Origin: Streptomyces olivoverticillatus
Lineage (GTDB): Bacteria > Actinomycetota > Actinomycetes > Streptomycetales > Streptomycetaceae
NCBI RefSeq assembly: GCF_014203555.1
Contig: NZ_JACHJH010000008.1
Location: 1 to 64,000 of the forward strand
Direction of reading: 5' to 3'
DNA length: 64,000 nt
The notes under the pieces are model-generated. The model was given only the letters and a program-made list of their open reading frames with translations, was not told the origin of the DNA and did no database searches. The number at the start of each line of letters is the position of its first letter. The first letter of the stretch is position 1. A program made the translations under genes and the position numbers. This document shows positions 43,610 through 51,462 of this stretch, in pieces.

Positions 43610-46600
43610 GACCACAGCAGCTCCTGGTCGTCCGCTTCCGCGGTGGGCCGGTCCCGCTCGTACACCGGATCGTCGCGGCGCAGGCGCACGGAGCCGTCCC
43701 ACTCCCAGCGGGTGACCAGGACTGCCGCGACGTCGTCGGTCCGTGAGAGCTGCGCGATGGCGATGCCGGGCACCTGCGGATAGCAGGCCCACTCCCGTTC
43801 GCTGGTCATCATCACATCCAGGTCGAAGGCGTGCAGCAGGCCCAGGCACTTGGCCCGCGAGTCGTCGTCGACTCCCGCGAACGCCTCGTCGAGGGTGACC
43901 AGGCGTGGTGCGTGCGGGTTGCCCGCGCTCGCATAGTGCGAGGACGCGGCGGCGAACAGGGGCACCGACACGGTGAGGACGCGCTCGCCACCCGACGCCG
44001 GTCCGGTGGCCGGGACCCAGCGGCCCTGCTGGTGGCGTTCGATGCCGAACTCGTGCCACGTCCGGTAGTCGAGGGCGGTCGTGAGGTGTTCGAGCCAGCT
44101 GCCCGCGGCGTCGCCGGTCTGCTGCTGGGCGATCTGTGCCTGCAGGAACTCGCCGACCGCCGCCCGGTCCTCGGTGGTCCAGGCATCGGCGGACTGGCGC
44201 AGGCGTTCCCGCGCCCGGTCGAGACCCGCCGGGGCCTTGCGGGAGGCCCGCCACACCAGGCGCAGCTTCATGCCGGTCGAGGTCGGACGTTCCTCCAACT
44301 CGGCGTTCATGGCCCGTACGTGCCGCTCTGCCGTGCCGATCAGCTCCTGCAGAGTGCCTGCCACCTCGGAGATGAGGTGGGTTTCCAGGATCTCCCGCTC
44401 ATGGGAGGACAGAATGCGGGTGAGTTCACCGACTTCGGTGGCGAGCGCTTCGGCGAGTTCGGGCACGGCCCGCTCGCGGCCCTGGTAGACGATGTCGACG
44501 ACCACTCCGTCCTCGATCATGCGGGCGGACGCGGTGTGCCCATGCCGGGACAGGGCGTCCTGCAGGGCCTTGAGCTCCTCGCTGAGACGCTTTTGCACCC
44601 GCTCCCAGGCACCGTCGGAGTCATCCGTCCGGGACAGTTCGGCCTCGATGGAACGGGCCAGGGCGATGGCGGGGGTGGCCGCCCACGGGCCGTCTGCGGC
44701 CGACGGTACGGCCAGACCGGGCAAGGCCACCGTGATCAGGCCGGTGCCGGCGAACCGCTGGAGACCCGTGATCGCCTCGGCGCGGGCGGAGGCTGCCTCG
44801 GCGATCCCGTGTCCCAGCTGCTCGATGCGGCCTTCGGCCCGGCTGGCCCGCCGGTCCGCCTCCGTGTGCCGCTCGCGGGTGCGACGCTGCTCGGCTCCGC
44901 ACTCGCGAAGGGAGTCGGCGGTCTCGGCGAGGCGGCGTTGGAGTTCGGCGACGGCCGCGCCGACCGTGGAGCGCAGGGTGCTGTGGCGCGCTGCGGTGGC
45001 AGTGGCCTCGCGGGCCGCATCTTCGGCCCGCTGTGCATGCTCCGCGGCCCGCTGCCCCGCCTGCTCGGCCTCGCCGCGTTCCTCGTCCACCTGGCGGGCC
45101 GCCTCGGCGCGCTCGCGCAGGGCGGGCCACAGGTCGGCGAGGACGAGGGCGAGGCCGGTGAGAGCCTGGCGTACGGCGGCGAGCGCGGCCCGGTCGGAGG
45201 GCAGGCCCAAGTCGGCCGCGGTCGTGCCGAGTTCTGTCGCGGCCTGCTCGGCCTCCTGGGCCGCCTCGGTGAGATCGGCGGCTCGTTCGTCGCGCCGGGC
45301 ACGGTCCCGGCGCACGATGCCGGCGGCCGCGGCCACACGGGCGTACGCCTGCCTGAGCGGCGCGTCGTCGGGTACGGTCGCCAGCTCGGTGTCGAGCGCG
45401 CGACGGCGAGCCGCGGCGGCCTCGGCCTCGGCCAGCGTGGCGGCCAGCTCCTCATGGAATGAAACGAGTTCGGTGCGCAGGGCGGCGATGCGGGACCGGC
45501 GCGCTTCTTCACGGGCGCCCTCGCCGACGTATTCCGCGGAGGTCTTGGCCCACCGGCCGGTGAGCGCACCGACGCGGAAACGTCCATCGGTTGCCGCCCA
45601 GCTGACCGCGCCGCCCTCTTCGCCCAGTCCGATCGCCATGAGCAGCCGCGTCACCGTCCCTTCACCGACTGCTGCGGCCCGCGCGTCGCCGTGGTCCACG
45701 GCAGGGCGCAGCGCATCGGCCAGGGACGGCCCGGATACGGGCCCGGTCCGTGGCGCGAGCAGCACGTCGTGCCCGTCGGCGTCGAGGGCCGTGCCGTCCG
45801 GGTGCACCCAGGCGTCCAGCAGCCCGGACGCCTCCAGGGCCGCTTCCAGGCCGGCGCGTTCTGCGTTGCCGAGTCCGCCCCGGAAGTCGACGAGCCGCCA
45901 CAGGGGGAAGCCGGTTGCGCGCTCCCGCAGTCCCGGAGTGCGGGTGCACGGGGCCTTCGGTCCGCGCTGGCCTCCGGCTTCGAGCGCGGCCAGCTCCTGC
46001 TCCACTTCCCGTACGTGCGACTGGAGTTCGGCCTTGCGGTGCGTCAGGCCGGCCGCGTGATCGGCGAGCCGCGCCGAGGCGGCTCGGTGGGCACGCGAGG
46101 CGCGGGTGCGGGCCGGGCAGGGCCCGTCGAGGTGCTGCGTCCACTCCTGGAGCTCGTCGAGGAGGCCGACCGGATCCGGGTACGCCAACTCCCGGCACTC
46201 CTCGGCATGCCGGCGTACGGCATCCAGCAGTGCCCGGCCGGCTGCCGCCGCGGCCGCCTCCGCCTGGTGCTGCGTGTCGGCCGCGAGCGCGAGGTCGGAC
46301 TCCGCCTCGTCGAGGCGCCGGGAGGCCGCCCGGCGCTCGTCCGCGGTCCGGTCGGCCCGCTCCGCGAGGCCTTCCACGTGGGTGAGGGCGCGCCGCCTGC
46401 GGTCCGTCGCCTCCTCGACCGCGTCCCGGGTCGGCTCATCCGGCAGGGCGACCAGGGCTTTCCCGGCCGCCTCCCGGACCTGGGCGAGGGTGGTGCCGGC
46501 TTGGTGCCGGGCCGAGGCGAGCCGGTTGTCGGCGGCGCCGAGCCGCTCCAGCGCCCGCTGGTGGAGGCGCGTGGCTTGCCCGTGGTCGGCTTCCGCGCGT

Positions 46601-47679
46601 TCCCGTTCCCGCGCTGTGCGGTCCGCCTCCGCGGCCACCTGCTCCAGCTCACGGGCGTTGCGCATCTCGGGCCCTGCGCGCAAGGCGGCGTCCTGGGCCC
46701 GCAGCCGTGTCTCGGTCTCCTCCAGAACGGCGATGCGTTCCTCGGCGGCTGCCCGGTCCTCCTCCGCGCGGGCCTTGTGCCCCTGCGCTTCGGCGAGATC
46801 CCGCTGGAGGTGCTCGTACCGGGAGTGCTCGCTGCGCGGGAGGCGGGCCCGCCGACGGGAGGCGATGCAGGCGTAGCGCCGATAGTGGTCCAGGAATGCC
46901 GAGGCGGCGTGCTCGGCCTCGGCGGCTGCCCGCAGTTCCTCCTTCTCCTCGTCCAGGGAGCGGAAGGCCTCCGCCGCGTCGGCGACGACCGCCTGGTCCA
47001 TGGGCGGCAGCGCTTCGGTCAGCGCGCGGGAGAGGGCGGCCTCATTGGGACGCTTGGACAGCTGGGGCTGGCGCAACTGGATGAGCAGGTCCACGAGGGC
47101 TGCGTACCGCTGCTCACCGAGTCCGAACAACGCCTCGTCGACGGCCCTTCGGTACGTCTTGGCCTGGTCGTACACCATCCCGTGTCCGGCGATCGCCTCG
47201 GCGAGCCGGTCACGCGACAGAGCGGTGCGTGTGGCGTCGAGCAGACTGAGGTCCCGGCCGATCCGCCGGTCGGTGACCGCGTACCAGTGACGCGCGATGC
47301 CACGCCCGGTGACGGCCTTCAGCCCGCAGACGAGCGTACGGAAGTGCACCTCGCCGGTCGCCCCGTCCCGTCGGCCGAACTCGATCCAGGTGTAACCGAG
47401 CCGTTCGGGATGAGGGTGTTCGCCGCCGAGGAGCAGGTTCCACTCCATGCGCTTCCCCGGGTCGCCGTCGGGTTCGACGCGGCGCGGGGTGAGGTCCCCG
47501 TCCAACAGGAAGGGCAGGGTCAGGGCGAGGACCTTTGACTTTCCGGTGCCGTTGTTGCCGCGCAGCAGCAGCCGCCCGTCGCGGAAGTGGAACTCTTCCT
47601 CGTCGTAGTGGAAGAGGTCTACGAGCCCGATGCGCATCGGTTGCCAGCGGGAGCGTGTGGGGACAGGGAGGGTGGTCAC
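43606..47679 (-). CDS. jetC: Wadjet SMC-like ATPase JetC (TIGR02680 type)
   Basis: The 1357-residue SMC-like protein has Walker A GNNGTGKS at residues 41-48, long coiled coils rich in Ala, Glu and Arg between about 240 and 1100, a signature loop ASGGERVLTVSVP and Walker B RLVTLDEAF near residue 1264. It would dimerise and extrude DNA loops to recognise small circular plasmids. It overlaps jetB and jetD by 4 bp each. The length is normal and no internal stop is present. Confidence 0.93.
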   Translation of the reverse strand: MTTLPVPTRSRWQPMRIGLVDLFHYDEEEFHFRDGRLLLRGNNGTGKSKVLALTLPFLLDGDLTPRRVEPDGDPGKRMEWNLLLGGEHPHPERLGYTWIEFGRRDGATGEVHFRTLVCGLKAVTGRGIARHWYAVTDRRIGRDLSLLDATRTALSRDRLAEAIAGHGMVYDQAKTYRRAVDEALFGLGEQRYAALVDLLIQLRQPQLSKRPNEAALSRALTEALPPMDQAVVADAAEAFRSLDEEKEELRAAAEAEHAASAFLDHYRRYACIASRRRARLPRSEHSRYEHLQRDLAEAQGHKARAEEDRAAAEERIAVLEETETRLRAQDAALRAGPEMRNARELEQVAAEADRTARERERAEADHGQATRLHQRALERLGAADNRLASARHQAGTTLAQVREAAGKALVALPDEPTRDAVEEATDRRRRALTHVEGLAERADRTADERRAASRRLDEAESDLALAADTQHQAEAAAAAAGRALLDAVRRHAEECRELAYPDPVGLLDELQEWTQHLDGPCPARTRASRAHRAASARLADHAAGLTHRKAELQSHVREVEQELAALEAGGQRGPKAPCTRTPGLRERATGFPLWRLVDFRGGLGNAERAGLEAALEASGLLDAWVHPDGTALDADGHDVLLAPRTGPVSGPSLADALRPAVDHGDARAAAVGEGTVTRLLMAIGLGEEGGAVSWAATDGRFRVGALTGRWAKTSAEYVGEGAREEARRSRIAALRTELVSFHEELAATLAEAEAAAARRRALDTELATVPDDAPLRQAYARVAAAAGIVRRDRARRDERAADLTEAAQEAEQAATELGTTAADLGLPSDRAALAAVRQALTGLALVLADLWPALRERAEAARQVDEERGEAEQAGQRAAEHAQRAEDAAREATATAARHSTLRSTVGAAVAELQRRLAETADSLRECGAEQRRTRERHTEADRRASRAEGRIEQLGHGIAEAASARAEAITGLQRFAGTGLITVALPGLAVPSAADGPWAATPAIALARSIEAELSRTDDSDGAWERVQKRLSEELKALQDALSRHGHTASARMIEDGVVVDIVYQGRERAVPELAEALATEVGELTRILSSHEREILETHLISEVAGTLQELIGTAERHVRAMNAELEERPTSTGMKLRLVWRASRKAPAGLDRARERLRQSADAWTTEDRAAVGEFLQAQIAQQQTGDAAGSWLEHLTTALDYRTWHEFGIERHQQGRWVPATGPASGGERVLTVSVPLFAAASSHYASAGNPHAPRLVTLDEAFAGVDDDSRAKCLGLLHAFDLDVMMTSEREWACYPQVPGIAIAQLSRTDDVAAVLVTRWEWDGSVRLRRDDPVYERDRPTAEADDQELLWS

Positions 47680-48911
47680 TGCTGGCTCGCCTTTCGCTGC
47701 TGGGGCATGCCTGGAATGCGCGGTTCGAGGACGACGGCCTCACCGACCGCATACCGGGCGAGGGCCGGGCGTGGCGCGACCTCGTCGCCATGACGGGCGA
47801 CGAGTCCCAGTGCGGTGAGCTTGGCGAGTGCCTGCTCGACCAGTTCGCCTTCGGTGCCCGGTTCCTTGGCGGACTTGGCCCAGAAACCACCGTATTCGAT
47901 GGCGAGTTCACGGACTTTTCGCCGGAGATCGTCGATGGCGACAAGTCCGTCCGCTGCCGCGAGATGCTCGGTGAGCAGCAGGGTGACATGGCCGTGTGTG
48001 CCCTGTTCGGGCATGCGGACATCGGTGAGGTCGTCGTCGGGGTCGACCATGGCGATGCCCTCGGCCCGCACTTCGGCGACGAGTCCGGTCAGCTCCGTGA
48101 TGCGGGCGGTGAGGAAGCCGCGCTGCCGGGTGAGGTAGGCGAGTTCCGCGTCGGTCAGCTCCTCGTAGTAGAGCACCGGATCGTCGAGCAGGCGCCGGGT
48201 CAGTGAGCGGCGCATCGCACGGAAACGCAAGTCGTCGCTTTCCAGGGCAGTTTCGGCGATCAGTTCGGTCAGACGCCCGTCGAAGGTGTCGGCACGCACC
48301 GTGGAAGGACCTCGGCGGGTGGTGAGCAGACCGGCCAGCACACGGCGCTCCACGTCGTACAGGACGTCGCCCGCCCCGCTGACGTACGCCTCCTCGTCAC
48401 CGGCGACCCGCCGCAGAACGCCGAGGCTCAGCAGGAGCCTGACGACGGCGGCGAGGTCGAGGCGCTCGTCGCGGCGGTCCAGGGTGAAGTGGATTCCGGC
48501 GGCGGTGAGGTGGGGGTCTGCCGCGTCCAGGACGACTTGATCGGCAAGACGGCCGAGCGCTACCTGGGCCTCACCGCGTTCAAGGGCGCCGAGGGCGAGG
48601 CAGAGCAGTACATAGCGTCGACGGGTGAAGGGAACGCCGGCCCGGCTGGCTTCACGGGCGGGGTGCGTCGGGTCCGAGAGGAAGCCCGGGATCTTGCACA
48701 GGCGGGCGGCTTCGGCGTCCACGTGAAGGGACCAGCCGGTGTTGCGGTCGAACCACGCGCGCAGTTCGGAAACATGGCGGCGGACGAGCCGGAAGTCGTC
48801 CGAGCGTGGCCCGCTTGCGAGCAGGAGAGGCTCCTTGAGCAGAGCGCGTGCGGCCTTGCGCAGCTCCGCGGCATGCTGCCCGTCCAAGACCTCGGCGAGC
48901 GGGGTGTTCAT
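47676..48911 (-). CDS. jetB: Wadjet subunit JetB (DUF2398/TIGR02678 type)
   Basis: The 411-residue DUF2398 protein contains RRYVLLCLALGALERGEAQV and a winged-helix C-terminal half (ELAIEYGGFWAKSAKEPGTE). JetB is the MukE-like kite subunit that links the kleisin JetA to the ATPase JetC. It overlaps both neighbours by 4 bp. The assignment rests on the recognisable family pattern and gene order. Confidence 0.88.
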   Translation of the reverse strand: MNTPLAEVLDGQHAAELRKAARALLKEPLLLASGPRSDDFRLVRRHVSELRAWFDRNTGWSLHVDAEAARLCKIPGFLSDPTHPAREASRAGVPFTRRRYVLLCLALGALERGEAQVALGRLADQVVLDAADPHLTAAGIHFTLDRRDERLDLAAVVRLLLSLGVLRRVAGDEEAYVSGAGDVLYDVERRVLAGLLTTRRGPSTVRADTFDGRLTELIAETALESDDLRFRAMRRSLTRRLLDDPVLYYEELTDAELAYLTRQRGFLTARITELTGLVAEVRAEGIAMVDPDDDLTDVRMPEQGTHGHVTLLLTEHLAAADGLVAIDDLRRKVRELAIEYGGFWAKSAKEPGTEGELVEQALAKLTALGLVARHGDEVAPRPALARYAVGEAVVLEPRIPGMPQQRKASQQ

Positions 48912-50464
48912 CGCCTGCTGTCCCTCTCGGTCAGGTCGATGATCTCGACAGTGTGGTCGGGGCCCCGGAACGTACCCCCGAGGGTGGTGATCTCGGCGGT
49001 CGTGCCGTCGTCGAGCGCGGTGAGGCGGATCTCCATGGAGCCGTCGTTGCTGGTGGCGGACGTGCGTGTCATGCCGGGCCGCCAGGTGGCGAGGGCGTCG
49101 CCGAGGAGCTGGAGGAAGAGGCCGAACGCAAGCGGATCGAGGTCACCGAGGGCGGAGAGCCGGGTGACGCCGTCGGTGGCGAGCCGCGCCCTGGCGGTGG
49201 CGGTCTCGGCGGCCTGCTTGGCGGCGATCTCGGCGAGGTGGCGGCGCGCCTCGGACCGGTCCTCGACCTTGCGGGGTTTGCCGCGCCGTTCGTAACTGCC
49301 GGTGCGCCGCAACTGCGCGCTGATGCGCAGCGGTTCGGCTTCGGCCCACGGGGTGGTGGCAGGCACGGGCCGGGCCGTGCGGGTGGCGAGGGTTTCGGCG
49401 TCGATGGTGAGATGGCGGGCGGGGTAGAGCCCGAAGGCGGTGCGCCACAGGCGGTGCCGGGCATCGTCGTCGGGTGCCTCGGCGAACCAGCGGGCGAGCG
49501 TACGGAAGTCTGCGGAACGGTCGGAGCGCCCGGCTCTGCGCTCGTTCAGCGACCGTATGACCGCCAGGAGCTGGGGAATCGCCCCGAGAGCCCGGCCGCG
49601 CAGCAGCCGTGCCTGCGATTCCCGTCCGTTCCTGCTGATGAACCAGATGGCGAGCCCGTCCCAGCGCCCGGCCCAGCGCGCATACGCCTCCTGCTCGGCG
49701 CGCTCCGCGTCCTCCGGAGAGGCATCGGCGGCCTCGCGGGCGGCAGCGGTCCGGAGCAGTGGTGCGATCACTTCGCCGTCCTCCAGATCCAGGATCAGCT
49801 GGGCGATGCGTCCGCCGAGAGTGATCAAGTCCTGGATGAATCGCTCCAGGTACTGGATGAGCCGGTCCTTGTAGGCGAGGAAGACCTCCTCCTCGACGTC
49901 GTGCAGGTCGATGGTGCGCTGCAGGGAGCCCATGAAGGCTCGGGCGTTCTCGGCGAGGGCCGTGAACCGACTGGTCAGCGTGTCGAGTGCGAGGTAGGTC
50001 TTGGCCGGGTCCGGTTCCTCCTCGGCCCCCAGGACGAGCAAGGCACGCAGTTGGGTGACGATGTCGTGCAGCGCGACCGCCTGCAGTGCGCCCCGACGGC
50101 CGAGCGCCTCGTCGTACGCGGAAAGCGCCTCCTCCGCCGCCTCTCCCGCCTGGGTGAGCTGATAGACGAACCGCTTGCGGTAGAAGTCCTCGACAGCCGT
50201 GACGCGGGCGGTATCGGGATCGGCGCGCAGATTTCCCCATTCGACGAGGCTGTCGAGCGCCTTGACCACGGCGTCGAGCTCGGCTGGATGCTCACCGGCA
50301 AGGAGGGCGCCATGCACGTCCTCGGGACGCAGGTGCACTGCGAAGCGCTCCTTGGCAGTGAGGAACGTCCGCATCGTCCGCCGGTAGAGGGCGGAATTGG
50401 GTGCGGTGAGATGGGCGAAGGGGGCGTACCCGGTCGGGGCCGGGGGCTCGGATGTCGGGCTCAT
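48908..50464 (-). CDS. jetA: Wadjet kleisin subunit JetA (DUF2397/TIGR02677 type)
   Basis: The 518-residue DUF2397 protein begins with a winged-helix region (YAPFAHLTAPNSALYRRTMR) followed by long helices, and a C-terminal wHTH part, consistent with the MukF-like kleisin of the JetABC complex. It is the first gene of the operon and is divergent from the vapBC pair across 226 bp, where its promoter must lie. A small inverted repeat ATGCC-CGT-GGCAT at 50484-50496 lies 20 bp upstream of its start. Confidence 0.88.
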   Translation of the reverse strand: MSPTSEPPAPTGYAPFAHLTAPNSALYRRTMRTFLTAKERFAVHLRPEDVHGALLAGEHPAELDAVVKALDSLVEWGNLRADPDTARVTAVEDFYRKRFVYQLTQAGEAAEEALSAYDEALGRRGALQAVALHDIVTQLRALLVLGAEEEPDPAKTYLALDTLTSRFTALAENARAFMGSLQRTIDLHDVEEEVFLAYKDRLIQYLERFIQDLITLGGRIAQLILDLEDGEVIAPLLRTAAAREAADASPEDAERAEQEAYARWAGRWDGLAIWFISRNGRESQARLLRGRALGAIPQLLAVIRSLNERRAGRSDRSADFRTLARWFAEAPDDDARHRLWRTAFGLYPARHLTIDAETLATRTARPVPATTPWAEAEPLRISAQLRRTGSYERRGKPRKVEDRSEARRHLAEIAAKQAAETATARARLATDGVTRLSALGDLDPLAFGLFLQLLGDALATWRPGMTRTSATSNDGSMEIRLTALDDGTTAEITTLGGTFRGPDHTVEIIDLTERDSRR

Positions 50465-50663
50465 TGCCCGGCCATTCTGTCCGATGCCCGTGGCATGGAT
50501 AAGCGAAGCCGCGAAAGTTTTCGCCGATCCGCCACGTCATATCGTCGGTGGGCTTGCAAACGATCCTGACCTGCGTCTTTATGTCAGAGCTGGTAAGCAG
50601 CGCCGCTGGCGTGGACATGCGGAGCACTGTCGCCGCCGTTCGAGGAGGCCAGTGCTCGCCGTA

Positions 50664-50680
50664 TGGCATTTTGAATGCCA
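50664..50680. promoter_or_regulatory. probable autoregulatory operator of the toxin-antitoxin pair
   Basis: TGGCATT-TTG-AATGCCA is a perfect 7-bp inverted repeat ending 10 bp before the antitoxin ATG. Antitoxins of this kind usually repress their own operon by binding such a site. Confidence 0.5.
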
Positions 50681-50690
50681 CACTGTTCTC

Positions 50691-50969
50691 ATGGTTGAGG
50701 ACATCGAGTTCGCCCCGGGTGACGGCCCCACGAGCGGGATCTCCGTCACCCTGACCGCGGGAACGTTGCAGGCCATCCGTGAGCGGGTTGGCAGGCGCGG
50801 CGTCTCGGCGTACCTGGAGCAGGCCGCGCAGCGTCAGATCGAGCGCGACAACCTGGATGAGCTGATCACTGCTTTCGACGAGGAGCACGGTCCGGCCGAT
50901 CCGGAGGCCGTGGCGGCCAAGCGGGCCAAGCTCACCGGTCGGGCACCGGAAGCAGGGGCGGCTGCGTGA
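50691..50969 (+). CDS. vapB: VapB-type antitoxin
   Basis: The 92-residue protein shows SGISVTLTAGTLQAIRERVG and RGVSAYLEQAAQRQIERDNL, a ribbon-helix-helix-like N-terminal domain followed by an acidic toxin-binding tail (ITAFDEEHGPADPEAV). It would neutralise the PIN-domain RNase encoded by the next gene and repress the operon. The ATG at 50691 is chosen over upstream codons because the family pattern starts there; no strong ribosome site is seen, so the mRNA may have a very short leader. It overlaps the toxin by 4 bp. Confidence 0.8.
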   Translation: MVEDIEFAPGDGPTSGISVTLTAGTLQAIRERVGRRGVSAYLEQAAQRQIERDNLDELITAFDEEHGPADPEAVAAKRAKLTGRAPEAGAAA

Positions 50970-51364
50970 GCGGCGCCCTCGTCCTGGACAGTGAGGGTCT
51001 CGCCAAGGCCGTGAAGCGGGACCGGGAAGTGCACGAGTGGCTGACGGCAGCCCGTGACGCGGACCTCCCGGTCGTCACCTCGGCTGCGGTGCTGGTCGAG
51101 GTCATCCATCCCAGGATCAATGACGCCGCGCTGAAGTGGACTCTGTCCCGTCTCCGGGTGGAACCGGTCACTCAGGGCCTCGCGCAATCCGCGGCCGCTC
51201 TGTTGCGGGACGCGGGGCTGCACGGCCACAAGTACGCCATTGACGCCATGCTGTGTGCGACTGCTCTGGCGCACTCGGGGCAGGTGACCATTCTGACCTC
51301 AGACGTGGAGGACATCGAGATACTCATTGCCGATCATGCCCGGATGGCGGTCGAGAAGGTCTGA
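50966..51364 (+). CDS. vapC: VapC-like PIN-domain ribonuclease toxin
   Basis: The 132-residue PIN-domain protein has the first acidic residue in LVLDSEGLAKAV, the second in SAAVLVEVIHP, and later ones in IDAMLCATAL and LTSDVEDIEIL, the four acidic positions expected for a metal-dependent RNase. VapC toxins cut tRNA or rRNA when VapB is degraded. The GTG overlaps the antitoxin stop. It closes the defence island and is convergent with the collagenase gene 98 bp away. Confidence 0.85.
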   Translation: MSGALVLDSEGLAKAVKRDREVHEWLTAARDADLPVVTSAAVLVEVIHPRINDAALKWTLSRLRVEPVTQGLAQSAAALLRDAGLHGHKYAIDAMLCATALAHSGQVTILTSDVEDIEILIADHARMAVEKV

Positions 51365-51462
51365 CCGAGTTCTTCCGGCGGGAAAGGACAGCTGATCCGT
51401 CGGCAGGCCTCCAGCCCGTCCCCCCTCCAGGGCCGGGCCAGAGGCCATCCTCCCGCCGAGTG

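Noticed and set aside
30250..51364. Integrative conjugative element or prophage
   Set aside because: No integrase, excisionase, replication, transfer or structural phage genes were found, only defence and regulatory genes and a border repeat.
51365..51462. Terminator hairpin between vapC and collagenase
   Set aside because: Only GGCCTC/GAGGCC arms far apart are visible; the stem is too weak and the loop too long to support.
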